A stretch of DNA of 24,144 bases from Clostridia bacterium (GCA_017399225.1 JAFQEB010000050.1:1-24144); one strand, 5' to 3'. Shown: positions 7,130 through 15,043, numbered from the stretch's first letter. The notes: generated by a model from the letters alone, not told the origin. Numbers and translations: made by a program.

Positions 7130-7277
7130 CACGATCGCCTTCTATAATAAGATTTGCTGAAAAACAGCGACGTGGAATTCTCCGTAAGAAAGGGAAATTC
7201 CTTTTGCACAATGAAAGAATTCTGTGGTTTTTCTGTGTACGCCTTCGTCAGCGCTGCAGCCCGGCGTCTGCGCCGCC

Positions 7278-7306
7278 TTGACGAATAATGGCGAAAACGG
7301 TATAAT
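7278..7306 (+). promoter_or_regulatory. Promoter of the recJ-rel gene group
   Basis: -35 TTGACG (7278-7283), 17-nt spacer, -10 TATAAT (7301-7306). Predicted start near 7313 leaves a leader of about 83 nt before recJ. Confidence 0.88.
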
Positions 7307-7330
7307 ACTGCTGCTATGAAAGCCTGTTGG

Positions 7331-7365
7331 GGGAGGAGCTCCATTCGCGGGGCCCCTCCCATTTT
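7331..7365 (+). other. recJ 5' UTR hairpin
   Basis: GGGAGG (7331-7336) pairs with CCTCCC (7355-7360), followed by ATTTT. The stem is short for its 18-nt loop, but the position between the promoter and the ribosome-binding site makes it a possible weak attenuator or leader structure. I saw no riboswitch consensus. Confidence 0.35.
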
Positions 7366-7395
7366 AATGCGTACCTGCGCGGGAGGAGGAGAAGG

Positions 7396-9714
7396 ATGCT
7401 GCAGTTTATCAAACGCGGGCCGGAAACGGCGTCGCCCATTGGCGAGCTGCCGCTGTGGCTGTCGGCACTCCTGCGCAGCCGGGGCGTGGATACGCCGGAA
7501 AAGGCGGAGCGCTTCCTCCATCCGGATGTGAGCCAGCTGCACGATCCCTTCCTGATGCAGGGGATGGAAAAGGCAGTGCGCATCATCCGGGAGGCCGTCG
7601 CGGGGGATATGCCCATCATCGTCTACGGAGATTACGATGTGGACGGCGTGTCGGCGACCTCCATCATGCTGGAGACGCTCCGGGAAATGGGGGCGGATCC
7701 TGCCTTCCGCATTCCCTCCCGCCACGGCGAGGGCTATGGCCTCAACTGCGATGCGGTGCGGGAGATGGCGGCGCATTATCGCCTGCTCATCACCGTGGAC
7801 TGCGGCGTGACCAACCATGAGGAAGTGAAGCTGGCGCAGATGCTGGGCATGACGGTGATCGTCACCGATCATCACCAGCTGGCGGATACGCCCAGCCCTG
7901 CGGATGTGGTGCTCAACCCGCTGCTGGGGGAATACCCCTTCCGGCGGCTGTGTGGGGCAGGCGTGGCGCTGAAGGTGACCCAGGCCCTTCTGGGCATGGA
8001 GGCTGTGATGCGCCGCATCGATCTTGCTGCGCTGGCGACGGTGGCGGACATCGTGCCGCTGATCGACGAAAACCGGGTCATCGTCCGGGAGGGGCTGCGA
8101 CTGATGGCGGATTCCGGCCGGCCGGGACTCCGGGCGCTGATGAAGGTGAGCGACGTGCACCCGCCGGTGAATGCGGGGCATGTGGGCTTCCGCCTGGCGC
8201 CCCGCCTCAATGCAGGCGGCCGCCTGGAGGACGCATCCCAGGGGGTGCGGCTGCTGACGGCGCAGGAGGATGCGGAGGCAGAGCAGATCGCCCTGCACCT
8301 GGAGCACAGCAATCAGCAGCGCCAGGCCATTGAGCAGGAGATCACCCAGAAGGCCGTCGACATGATCCCGGAATGCGTGGATTTCCTGACGGACAGGGTG
8401 ATCATCGTCATGGGCGAGGGCTGGAATCACGGCGTGATCGGCCTGGCCGCCGGGCGGATCTGCGAAAAATATCATTTTCCCACCATCGTGCTGACGGAAA
8501 CGGATGGCGTGGCGGTGGGCTCCTGTCGGTCGATCCCCGGCGTCAACATTCACGGGATGCTGTCCGTCTGCCGGGATCTGTTCATTCGCTTCGGCGGGCA
8601 TGAGCAGGCGGCGGGGCTGACCATGCAGGCATCCCTCGTGCCGGAGCTGCGCAGGCGGCTGAACCTGGCCATCAATGAAAACTGCGACCTGCGCTGCTAT
8701 ATCCCGGCCCGGGAGTATGATCTGGCCCTGCGGCTGCAGGATGTGGATCTGGATATGGTGGAGCGCCTCAGCGCCATGCAGCCCACGGGCTACGGCAATC
8801 CCAACCCGGTATTCCTGGTCAGGGACGCCCATCTGCAGCAGGCCATGCGGGTGGGCAAGACCCGCACGCACCTGAAGCTGACGCTGCTGGACGGCGCTGC
8901 GATCCGCGACGGCATCGCCTTTGGACAGGGCGACCTGGCCGAGGAGGGCCTGGATCGGGTGGACGTGCTTTTCACCCCGGAGCGCAATGAATTCCGCGGC
9001 CGCGTGACGGCGCAGCTGCAGGTGGAGGCCATCGCCCAGGCAGAAGGCTCCGTGACGCTGCCCGGGGCGGATGTGCTTTTCCGCGGGCTGTTGCAGGAGA
9101 TTGCAGCCCTGGCGGCGAATGATAAAAAGATTCCAGCCGCTGTGGACAGCCTGACGCTGCCCGGATTGCGGAAGCTGATGCAGACCGGGCGCGGCGTGCT
9201 GCTGATCGCCCATGAGGCGGAAGCGGCCCGGCGGGTGCTGGCGGAGGTCAGCGCGGATGCGGCGACGGGGCATGTCCGGGACGGGCGCGCCTTCAATACG
9301 CTGCTGACCGCGCCCCAGCTGGACAAGCTGACGGACGTGTGGACGGACATCGTGCTCCTGGACGGCGATGTGCTGCCGGGTGAAGCGGCGATGATCGCAG
9401 CGCGGTGCCCGCGGGCCCGCCTCCACGCGATGAAGCCCAATCCCGCGATGAAGGAGCTGCTGCGCTCCATCGCCATGGAGGATGAGGCGCTGCGGACGCT
9501 GTACCGCCGCGTCCGCATGGGCGGCACGATGGCGCCCAGCCAGCTGGGGCAGGATGCGGGCCTGACGCCCGAGCAGGCGTTGACGGGCCTGCTGGCCTTC
9601 CATCAGGTGCATCTGGTGGAAATGTCCATGGAGCCCTATGCGGTCAGGCTGCTGCCCCCGGTGAAGTGCCGGATGGATGACAGCCCGGTCATCCGCTATC
9701 TCAGAAGTCTTTGA
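7396..9714 (+). CDS. recJ: Single-stranded-DNA-specific exonuclease RecJ
   Basis: 5'-3' single-strand DNA exonuclease of recombination and repair, 772 residues. The DHH domain shows motif YGDYDVDG (77-84, metal Asp79/81/83), VDCG with Asp135, and the name-giving DHH at 158-160 in VTDHHQL. The DHHA1 domain follows, with GWNHGVIGLAAGR and FGGHEQAAG (GGH at 400-402). An OB-like region and the long C-terminal extension usual in Firmicutes RecJ complete it. The ATG at 7396 is chosen for GGAGGAGGAGAAGG directly upstream; the open frame extends further back but without family similarity. It is first of the plus-strand group recJ-rel-dtd. In many Clostridia apt lies between recJ and rel; here it is absent and the gap is only 46 nt. 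Confidence 0.96.
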   Translation: MLQFIKRGPETASPIGELPLWLSALLRSRGVDTPEKAERFLHPDVSQLHDPFLMQGMEKAVRIIREAVAGDMPIIVYGDYDVDGVSATSIMLETLREMGADPAFRIPSRHGEGYGLNCDAVREMAAHYRLLITVDCGVTNHEEVKLAQMLGMTVIVTDHHQLADTPSPADVVLNPLLGEYPFRRLCGAGVALKVTQALLGMEAVMRRIDLAALATVADIVPLIDENRVIVREGLRLMADSGRPGLRALMKVSDVHPPVNAGHVGFRLAPRLNAGGRLEDASQGVRLLTAQEDAEAEQIALHLEHSNQQRQAIEQEITQKAVDMIPECVDFLTDRVIIVMGEGWNHGVIGLAAGRICEKYHFPTIVLTETDGVAVGSCRSIPGVNIHGMLSVCRDLFIRFGGHEQAAGLTMQASLVPELRRRLNLAINENCDLRCYIPAREYDLALRLQDVDLDMVERLSAMQPTGYGNPNPVFLVRDAHLQQAMRVGKTRTHLKLTLLDGAAIRDGIAFGQGDLAEEGLDRVDVLFTPERNEFRGRVTAQLQVEAIAQAEGSVTLPGADVLFRGLLQEIAALAANDKKIPAAVDSLTLPGLRKLMQTGRGVLLIAHEAEAARRVLAEVSADAATGHVRDGRAFNTLLTAPQLDKLTDVWTDIVLLDGDVLPGEAAMIAARCPRARLHAMKPNPAMKELLRSIAMEDEALRTLYRRVRMGGTMAPSQLGQDAGLTPEQALTGLLAFHQVHLVEMSMEPYAVRLLPPVKCRMDDSPVIRYLRSL

Positions 9715-9760
9715 TTATGCTGTATTCCGAATTTACGATTGAGGGGAGGCTGCGCAGGGT

Positions 9761-11962
9761 ATGACGTATACCGTGTATGAAGCGATGCCGCTGGATGCAA
9801 TGATGGCGCGGGTGCAGAAATACACCCCCGGCGACGGCGCGGAGCTGGTGCGCAAGGCCTATCTGTTTGCTGAGAACGCCCATAAGGATCAGAAGCGCAA
9901 GAGCGGCGAGCCGTATTTTATCCATCCCTGCTTTGTGGCCAGCATCCTGACAGAGCTGATGATCGATCCGCCCACCATTGCGGCAGGCCTCCTGCACGAT
10001 ACGGTGGAGGATTGCGAGAACATCACCCTGGACACCCTCCGCGCGGAGTTCGGCGACGAGGTTGCCCGCCTGGTGGACGGCGTGACGAAGCTGGACAAGC
10101 TCGACTTTGCCGACAAGGAGGAGGCTCAGGCCGAATCCCTGCGCAAGATGATCTTCGCCATGTCCAAGGATATCCGCGTGGTGCTCATCAAGCTGGCGGA
10201 TCGCCTGCACAACATGCGCACCATGAAGTTCCAGAAGGCGGAGCGCCAGGTGGCCATCGCCCGGGAGACGCTGGATATCTATGCCCCCCTGGCTCACCGC
10301 CTGGGCGTGTATGCCATCAAGCAGGAGCTGGAGGATCTCTCCCTGCGCTACATCGATCCGGCGGGCTATCAGAATCTGGTGCAGCTGGTGGGCCAGAAGC
10401 GCTCCGAGCGGCAGGAAAATATCCGAATGGTCATCGCGGAACTGTCCGAGGCGCTGGACAAGCTGCATGTGCATTATGATATCGACGGCCGGCCGAAGTC
10501 CTTCTACAGCATCTACCGCAAGATGGTGCTGCAGAACAAGTCCTTTGACCAGATCTATGACCTGATCGCCATCCGCGTGCTGGTGGATTCCGTGCCGGAC
10601 TGCTATGCGGTGCTGGGCGTGGTGCACACGCTGTGGAACCAGATGCCGGGCCGCTTCAAGGACTATATCTCCGTCCCCAAGGCGAACATGTACCAGTCCC
10701 TGCACACGACGGTGGTGGGCGGCCGCAAGATGCCCTTCCCCTTCGAGGTGCAGATCCGCACCTGGGAGATGCACCGCTTTGCCGAATACGGCATTGCGGC
10801 CCACTGGCGCTACAAGGAGGGCGGCAGCGGCTCCAACAGCCTGGACAGCAAGCTGTACTGGGTGCGTCAGATCCTGGACTGGCAGAACGAGACCCGCGAC
10901 TCCAAGGAGTTCATCGACACCCTGAAGACCGACCTCTTTGCCGAGGAGGTTTTCCTCTTCACCCCCAAGGGCGACGTCATCTCCATGCCCCGGGGCGCGA
11001 CCCCGCTGGACTTCGCCTACCGCATCCATTCGGGCGTGGGCAACAAGTGCACCGGCAGCAAGATCAACGGCAAGATCATGCCGCTGGATACGGTGCTTGA
11101 AACCGGCGACCGGGTGGAGATCATCACCAGCGCCAATTCGAAGGGCCCGTCCACCGACTGGCTGCGCATCTGCAAGACGCCCCAGGCCAAGGCGAAGATC
11201 CGCGCGTTCCTCAAGAAGGAATTCAAGGAGGAAAACATTGAGCTGGGCCGCTCCATGGTGGAAAAGGAATGCCGCCGCAGGGGCGTTTCGCCTGCCGAGG
11301 TCATCCGTCCGGAGTACTACGACGCCATCATGCGCAAATACGGTTTTACGCAGGGGGATGACATCTTCGCAGCGGTCGGCTACGGCGGACTGGCGGCGGT
11401 GTACGTCGTGGGCCGCCTGGTGGAGGAACAGCGGGCCGCCCAGGCCGCGGCCGCCCCGAAGATCGAGGACTTCATTGCTCCGGAGGCTGCACCTCAGCGC
11501 CGCACGGCCCACAAGGTCAACCACGGCATCATCATGCCCGGCAACGAGGATATGGATATCCCGGTGCGCTTCGGCCGCTGTTGCAGCCCTGTGCCCGGCG
11601 ACGACATCGTCGGCTACATCACAAGAGGCCGCGGCGTGACCATCCACAAGGCGGATTGCGTCAACGCCCTGGCTGCCGAGCAGGAGCGCCGCATCGACGT
11701 GGACTGGGCGGATGAGAACATCGGCTCCTTCACCGCGTCCATCAAGGTCGTTGCGTATGACAAGCAGAATCTGCTGCTGGAAATGGCCAGCGTCCTGAGC
11801 GAGATGAACATCAACATCAAGAACGTCGCCGCGACTCTGGACGAAAAGAACCGCATCGCCACCTTCCGCTTCGTGGTGGAGGTCAAGAGCCGCGAGCAGA
11901 TGGACAAGGTGGTCAAGCAGCTGATGAAGAAGTCGGACGTGATCGACGTGTTCCGTGCTTAA
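9761..11962 (+). CDS. rel: Bifunctional (p)ppGpp synthetase/hydrolase Rel
   Basis: Makes (p)ppGpp from ATP and GDP/GTP on stalled ribosomes and degrades it when amino acids are available; the stringent-response regulator. The 733-residue protein has all domains. The HD hydrolase has FIHP, LLHDTVED with His79/Asp80 and KLADRLHNMRT. The synthetase runs from about 220 to 370, with RPKSFYSIYRK, the RFKD signature of bifunctional enzymes, and EVQIRTWEMHRFAEYGIAAHW. TGS is at about 392-455 (VFLFTPKGDVISMPRGATPLDFAYRIH). A Cys-containing zinc-finger region (GRCCSPVPGDDIVGYITRGRGVTIHKADC) precedes the C-terminal ACT domain (about 655-733). An intact HD site plus RFKD argues against a synthetase-only RelA. 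GGGGAGG lies upstream of the ATG. The TAA is embedded in the stem of repeat A. Confidence 0.97.
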   Translation: MTYTVYEAMPLDAMMARVQKYTPGDGAELVRKAYLFAENAHKDQKRKSGEPYFIHPCFVASILTELMIDPPTIAAGLLHDTVEDCENITLDTLRAEFGDEVARLVDGVTKLDKLDFADKEEAQAESLRKMIFAMSKDIRVVLIKLADRLHNMRTMKFQKAERQVAIARETLDIYAPLAHRLGVYAIKQELEDLSLRYIDPAGYQNLVQLVGQKRSERQENIRMVIAELSEALDKLHVHYDIDGRPKSFYSIYRKMVLQNKSFDQIYDLIAIRVLVDSVPDCYAVLGVVHTLWNQMPGRFKDYISVPKANMYQSLHTTVVGGRKMPFPFEVQIRTWEMHRFAEYGIAAHWRYKEGGSGSNSLDSKLYWVRQILDWQNETRDSKEFIDTLKTDLFAEEVFLFTPKGDVISMPRGATPLDFAYRIHSGVGNKCTGSKINGKIMPLDTVLETGDRVEIITSANSKGPSTDWLRICKTPQAKAKIRAFLKKEFKEENIELGRSMVEKECRRRGVSPAEVIRPEYYDAIMRKYGFTQGDDIFAAVGYGGLAAVYVVGRLVEEQRAAQAAAAPKIEDFIAPEAAPQRRTAHKVNHGIIMPGNEDMDIPVRFGRCCSPVPGDDIVGYITRGRGVTIHKADCVNALAAEQERRIDVDWADENIGSFTASIKVVAYDKQNLLLEMASVLSEMNINIKNVAATLDEKNRIATFRFVVEVKSREQMDKVVKQLMKKSDVIDVFRA

Positions 11963-12071
11963 GGGACAGAGTCCCTTAAGGAGCCCTGTTCAGGGGATGC
12001 CTCCCCTGAAAGCCCCTTTTCGCGATCGGGCTGCGCGCCTTCGGTTGATGCTTCGTGCGCGTGGTGGGTAA
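11959..12071 (+). repeat. Dispersed palindromic repeat A, copy 2 (after rel stop)
   Basis: Begins with stem TTAAGGGAC (11959-11967) / GTCCCTTAA (11971-11979), which contains the rel stop codon. A CAGGGG/CCCCTG stem follows, then TTTTCGCGATCGGGCTGCGCGCC, split here as TTTTCGCGAT and GGGCTGCGCGCC, then CTTCGGTTGATG and a GCGCGTGGTGGGT end. The same ordered blocks occur after ilvC, dtd, hemZ and the U32 gene. Orientation here is hairpin-first relative to the upstream gene. Confidence 0.65.
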
Positions 12072-12081
12072 TTGAAATATT

Positions 12082-12109
12082 GGCTCTCCCTCTGTGGAGA
12101 GCCTTTCTT
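12082..12109 (+). terminator. Intrinsic terminator between rel and dtd
   Basis: GGCTCTCC (12082-12089) pairs perfectly with GGAGAGCC (12096-12103) around a 6-nt loop, followed by TTTCTT. It would end or attenuate the recJ-rel transcript before dtd. Its GGCTCTCC/GGAGAGCC core also resembles the end of repeat B (14984-15003), so it may be of repeat origin. Confidence 0.75.
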
Positions 12110-12166
12110 GAAGAGGTCGGCAGCCGGATCGGTGCTGCATGACCTGTATGATGAAGGAGGAACTCC

Positions 12167-12616
12167 ATGCGCTGCGTGATTCAGCGGGTCACATCCGCAT
12201 CCGTCGCCATCGACGGCGAAACCGTCGGCCGTTGCGGCAAGGGCTACATGATCCTGATCGGCGTGTCCGGCGAGGATACCGACAAGGATCTGCAATACAT
12301 GGCGACCAAGATCCCGACCCTGCGCATCTTTGAGGATGAGAACGGCAAGATGAACAAGTCCATTCTGGACGTGGGCGGGGAGATCCTGGCCATCAGCCAG
12401 TTCACGCTCTACGGCGATGCGCGCTCCCAGCGCCGGCCCGGATTCACCGCCGCCGCCCGCCCGGACAAGGCCATCCCCATGTACGAGGGCCTCGTGCAGG
12501 CCTGGCGCGACCAGGGCATCCATGTGGAAACGGGCGTCTTTGGCGCGGACATGCAGGTCAGCCTGGTCAATGATGGCCCCGTCACCATGCTGATGGACTC
12601 GACGAAGCTATTCTGA
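12167..12616 (+). CDS. dtd: D-aminoacyl-tRNA deacylase
   Basis: Hydrolyses D-aminoacyl-tRNAs, and glycyl-tRNA(Ala), so that D-amino acids do not enter translation; a cytoplasmic homodimer. The 149-residue length is normal for the family. Signature motifs are the N-terminal [25 protein letters not shown] with catalytic Thr80, and the near-C-terminal NDGPVTM (135-141), which supplies the cross-dimer Gly-Pro region. AAGGAGG (12154-12160) precedes the ATG by 6 nt. It lies downstream of rel in an order common in Clostridia, but a terminator separates them, so read-through or a promoter that I could not identify is required. Repeat A follows its stop. Confidence 0.96.
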   Translation: MRCVIQRVTSASVAIDGETVGRCGKGYMILIGVSGEDTDKDLQYMATKIPTLRIFEDENGKMNKSILDVGGEILAISQFTLYGDARSQRRPGFTAAARPDKAIPMYEGLVQAWRDQGIHVETGVFGADMQVSLVNDGPVTMLMDSTKLF

Positions 12617-12720
12617 CCAGGGGCTCTGCCCCCGGACCCCGCTTAAGGGACTTCGTCCCCTAAGAACCCCGTTGCGCGATGCGGCTGAGCTGTACCTTTG
12701 CGGCTGAACGCGCGTGGAGC
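12617..12720 (+). repeat. Dispersed palindromic repeat A, copy 3 (after dtd stop)
   Basis: Starts at the base after the dtd TGA. Hairpin GGGGC-TCT-GCCCC (12620-12632) is followed by CTTAAGGGAC (12642-12651) against GTCCCCTAAG (12655-12664). AACCCCGTTGCGCGATGCGGCTGA, here split into AACCCCGTTGCGCGAT and GCGGCTGA, leads to ACGCGCGTGGAG. Same block order and orientation as copy 2. The hairpins might also serve as a Rho-independent-like end, but no T run follows. Confidence 0.65.
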
Positions 12721-12742
12721 GACTGGATATTGGAGTGCTGTT

Positions 12743-13303
12743 ATGCTGCAAATGAAATCCCTGACGGTGGGCGAACTGTCCACCTGCTGCTATATCGTCT
12801 ACGACGACGCCTCGGGCGGCTGCGTGGTGATCGACCCCGGCTACGAACCGGAGCGCATCCGCAAGGCCTGCGGGGAGCGCCGCATCGAGGCGATCCTGCT
12901 GACCCACGGGCACTTCGACCATATCGGCGGCGTGCAGGCGCTGGCCGCGGAGGGTGCGGAGATCGTCATCCACCGGGCGGATGCCCCCATGCTGCGGGAT
13001 GCGGCGCTGAATGCCTCCTGGCTGGTGGGGGATCACGTCCTCGCGCCGGCGGCCACCCACACGGTGGAGGAGGGCGACGTGCTCGCCTTTGCCGGCGTGA
13101 AATTCACCGTGCTGCACACCCCGGGGCATACGCCGGGATGCGTGTGCTATCAGGCGGGGGAGTGGCTGTTTACCGGCGACACGCTGTTCCACTTTGGCTA
13201 CGGCCGCACCGATCTGCCCGGCGGCAATATGCGTCAGCTGGCGGAGTCCCTGCGCAGGCTGCAGCCGCTGGCGCAGCGGTATGAGATCTTCCCGGGACAT
13301 TGA
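12743..13303 (+). CDS. MBL-fold metallohydrolase, C-terminally short
   Basis: Metallo-beta-lactamase-fold hydrolase of the glyoxalase II/YcbL-like group, 186 residues. The HxHxDH metal motif is THGHFDH (His55, His57, Asp59, His60). Then come the second-shell LHTPGHTPG histidine, FTGDTLF with the bridging Asp, and FPGH with the last metal-ligand histidine. That histidine (186) is the final residue: TGA follows at once. Relatives normally continue with GxxTTxxxE and about 20 more residues, so this protein keeps every metal ligand but lacks the terminal helix. The ATG at 12743 follows GGAG by 7 nt. Substrate is unknown; thioesters such as S-lactoylglutathione-like compounds are hydrolysed by relatives. 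It is 92 nt ahead of hemZ, as in many Clostridia. Confidence 0.85.
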   Translation: MLQMKSLTVGELSTCCYIVYDDASGGCVVIDPGYEPERIRKACGERRIEAILLTHGHFDHIGGVQALAAEGAEIVIHRADAPMLRDAALNASWLVGDHVLAPAATHTVEEGDVLAFAGVKFTVLHTPGHTPGCVCYQAGEWLFTGDTLFHFGYGRTDLPGGNMRQLAESLRRLQPLAQRYEIFPGH

Positions 13304-13328
13304 GTTTGATGCTGGCTGGCCAGAAAAC

Positions 13329-13386
13329 AGGCGAAGCCTGCCGGGGCGTTGAGCCCTCTCAGTCATCGCTGGCGCGACGCCAGCTT
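13329..13386 (+). repeat. Palindromic repeat B, copy 1 (MBL-hemZ junction)
   Basis: Contains CAGGC-GAA-GCCTG (13329-13341), AGCCCTCTCAGTCA (13352-13365) and inverted repeat CGCTGGCG/CGCCAGC (about 13367-13382). The 14-mer AGCCCTCTCAGTCA recurs exactly at 14956-14969, in each case followed by a GC-rich palindrome and CCAGCT. The element ends against the GGAGG that serves hemZ and begins close behind the MBL stop codon. Confidence 0.65.
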
Positions 13387-13395
13387 GGAGGTTTT

Positions 13396-14826
13396 ATGAA
13401 CCAGTACCTTGATACCATTCAGCCGGAGCTGATGAACATCACCCGCCTGTTCGGGCTGCCGGACAGCGACTGGGATGCGCCCCGGTTCACCTTCACCGCG
13501 TGGGAGGCAGAGGGCCGCTACCACTGCCGCTTCACTGACGGGGAGCGTGAGGCAGAGGCCTCGGTGCCCGTGCCGCCGGAGGAAGCGGACGAGCGCCTGC
13601 TGACGCTGCATCGCAAGCGCGCGGCACGCCGCCTGGTGCGGCAGACGCTGTACGACTTGTGCCGCGAGGTCACGGGGATTCATCCGCCATGGGGGAGCCT
13701 GACCGGGATCCGCCCGACGCACCTGATGTACGAGGCTATCGGCCAGGGCCTGACGGGCGAAAGTGCCAAGCAGTACGTCATCGACCACTTCGACGTGCGG
13801 CCCGACCGCGCGGACATCCTGTGGGAGATCGCGCAGGTGCAGGGGACGCTGCCGCCGCCGGAGGATAAGTGGATGGACGTGTACATCGGCATCCCCTTCT
13901 GCACGACGCGGTGCACCTACTGCTCCTTTTCGTCGGGCGAACTGGGGAAGGGCACGCTGGTGGAGCCGTACCTGGCGGCGCTCTTCCGCGAAATGGAAGC
14001 GTGCAGCGGCATGATCGCGGCTACGGGCCGGCAGCTGCGCGCGGTATACGTCGGCGGCGGCACGCCCACCAGCCTCAACGAGGATCAGCTCAGACGCCTG
14101 CTGGACAAGATGATGCAGTGCTTCCCCGGGGCGATGGAATACACCGTCGAGGCCGGGCGGCCTGACACCATCACACCCGGCAAGCTGGCGGCCATCAAGG
14201 CGGCCGGCGTGGGTCGCATCAGCATCAACCCGCAGACCATGAACGATGAAACCCTGCGCATCATCGGGCGCGCGCACACCGCTCAGCAGGTGGTGGACGC
14301 CTACGCCATGGCGCGGGAGGCGGGCATTCACCACATCAACATGGACGTGATCGCGGGCCTTCCCGGCGAAACGGTGGAAGACTTTGCCCGGACGATGGAC
14401 TGGGCGCTGAAGTTGCAGCCCGAGAGCCTGACGGTGCACACGTTGGCGATCAAGCGCTCGACGCGGCTGCACTTTGAGAACTACCGGTTCCCCACGGGCG
14501 TGGAGGCCGGGCAGATGGTGCAGCTGGGCCTGGAGACCGCAAGGAAGATGGGGATGCAGCCGTATTATCTGTACAGGCAGAAGAACATGGCCGGGAATCA
14601 GGAGAACATCGGCTATGCGATCCCGGGGCATGTGTGCCAGTACAATGTGGACATCATGGAGGAAACGACGCACATCCTGGCGCTGGGCGCCGGGGGGATC
14701 AGCAAGCGGGTTTATGAGGATGAGGGGCACATTGGCCGGGCGCCGAATGTGGCCAACATTGAGCACTACATTGCCCGGGTAGAGGAAATGATCCAGCGCA
14801 AGCGTGAACTGTTTGAGGTTAAGTAA
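13396..14826 (+). CDS. hemZ: HemZ-family radical SAM protein (coproporphyrinogen dehydrogenase-like)
   Basis: Radical SAM enzyme of the HemN/HemW superfamily, Firmicutes HemZ branch, annotated as oxygen-independent coproporphyrinogen III dehydrogenase. Direct evidence for that reaction in Clostridia is thin. The 476-residue protein has an N-terminal family-specific region ending in PWGSLTGIRPTHLMYE. The radical SAM core follows, with CTTRCTYC (Cys169, 173, 176) binding the 4Fe-4S cluster, VYVGGGTPTSL (SAM-binding GGGTP), VEAGRPDTI, and the INPQTMND and HINMDVIAGLPGET blocks. The ATG at 13396 is preceded by GGAGG 4 nt upstream; earlier in-frame codons lie in repeat B and are rejected. No other haem genes are nearby, which fits the idea that HemZ has another role in some species. 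Repeat A follows its stop. Confidence 0.93.
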   Translation: MNQYLDTIQPELMNITRLFGLPDSDWDAPRFTFTAWEAEGRYHCRFTDGEREAEASVPVPPEEADERLLTLHRKRAARRLVRQTLYDLCREVTGIHPPWGSLTGIRPTHLMYEAIGQGLTGESAKQYVIDHFDVRPDRADILWEIAQVQGTLPPPEDKWMDVYIGIPFCTTRCTYCSFSSGELGKGTLVEPYLAALFREMEACSGMIAATGRQLRAVYVGGGTPTSLNEDQLRRLLDKMMQCFPGAMEYTVEAGRPDTITPGKLAAIKAAGVGRISINPQTMNDETLRIIGRAHTAQQVVDAYAMAREAGIHHINMDVIAGLPGETVEDFARTMDWALKLQPESLTVHTLAIKRSTRLHFENYRFPTGVEAGQMVQLGLETARKMGMQPYYLYRQKNMAGNQENIGYAIPGHVCQYNVDIMEETTHILALGAGGISKRVYEDEGHIGRAPNVANIEHYIARVEEMIQRKRELFEVK

Positions 14827-14905
14827 CCCTCCACGCGGAGCCATCCCAAAGGGAGAAAACAAGCTGCATCGCGAGAAGGGTCCAGGGGTGAAGCCCCTGG
14901 CGCAG
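14824..14905 (-). repeat. Dispersed palindromic repeat A, copy 4 (after hemZ stop)
   Basis: The repeat match includes the hemZ TAA itself: TAACCCTCCACGCG, then GAGAAAA, CATCGCGAGAAGGGT and hairpin CCAGGGG-TGAAG-CCCCTGG (14882-14900). The copy after the U32 gene starts identically at its own stop codon with TAACCC, CCACGCG, GAGAAAA, ATCGCGA and GGGT. Relative to copies 1-3 it is inverted with respect to the gene it follows. Confidence 0.65.
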
Positions 14906-14955
14906 GTGGAGGGCTGCGTAAGCCCTCCCCGCCGGAGGCCCCCGCCCGCAGGCGC

Positions 14956-15003
14956 AGCCCTCTCAGTCAGCGCAGCGCTGCCAGCTCTCCCGGAGGGAGA
15001 GCC
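14956..15003 (+). repeat. Palindromic repeat B, copy 2
   Basis: AGCCCTCTCAGTCA (14956-14969) is identical to copy 1, followed by AGCGCAGCGCT and CCAGCT. The end is hairpin GCTCTCCC (14984-14991) / GGGAGAGC (14995-15002). This layout, a CCCTCTCAGTCA head, a short variable palindrome and a closing CTCTCCC/GGGAGAG hairpin, resembles intergenic repeats I recall from gut Clostridia genomes. Confidence 0.65.
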
Positions 15004-15018
15004 TTATCTACACGCGCC

Positions 15019-15043
15019 TTTGACGAATCTCCGATTCGTCAAA
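15019..15043. repeat. 11-bp perfect inverted repeat with 3-nt loop
   Basis: TTTGACGAATC (15019-15029), TCC, GATTCGTCAAA (15033-15043). It is symmetrical and AT/GC-mixed, unlike the GC-rich neighbours. It could be part of the repeat cluster, a terminator-like structure or a protein-binding palindrome; no T run follows beyond the AAA. Confidence 0.6.

Noticed and set aside
7129..9612. 827-codon minus-strand frame opposite recJ
   Set aside because: Antisense to a gene with intact DHH motifs; no family features, and its end runs into the fliB-recJ gap.
9701..11647. 648-codon minus-strand frame opposite rel
   Set aside because: Shadow of rel with repetitive Ala/His/Gln content and no ribosome-binding site or motif.
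9761..11962. Synthetase-only RelA
   Set aside because: The HD residues His79/Asp80 and the RFKD motif are intact, which marks a bifunctional enzyme.
11959..15043. CRISPR array or integron-like attachment sites among the repeats
   Set aside because: The repeats are irregularly spaced, differ in sequence, alternate with genes and vary in orientation; there are no uniform spacers, cas genes or integrase.
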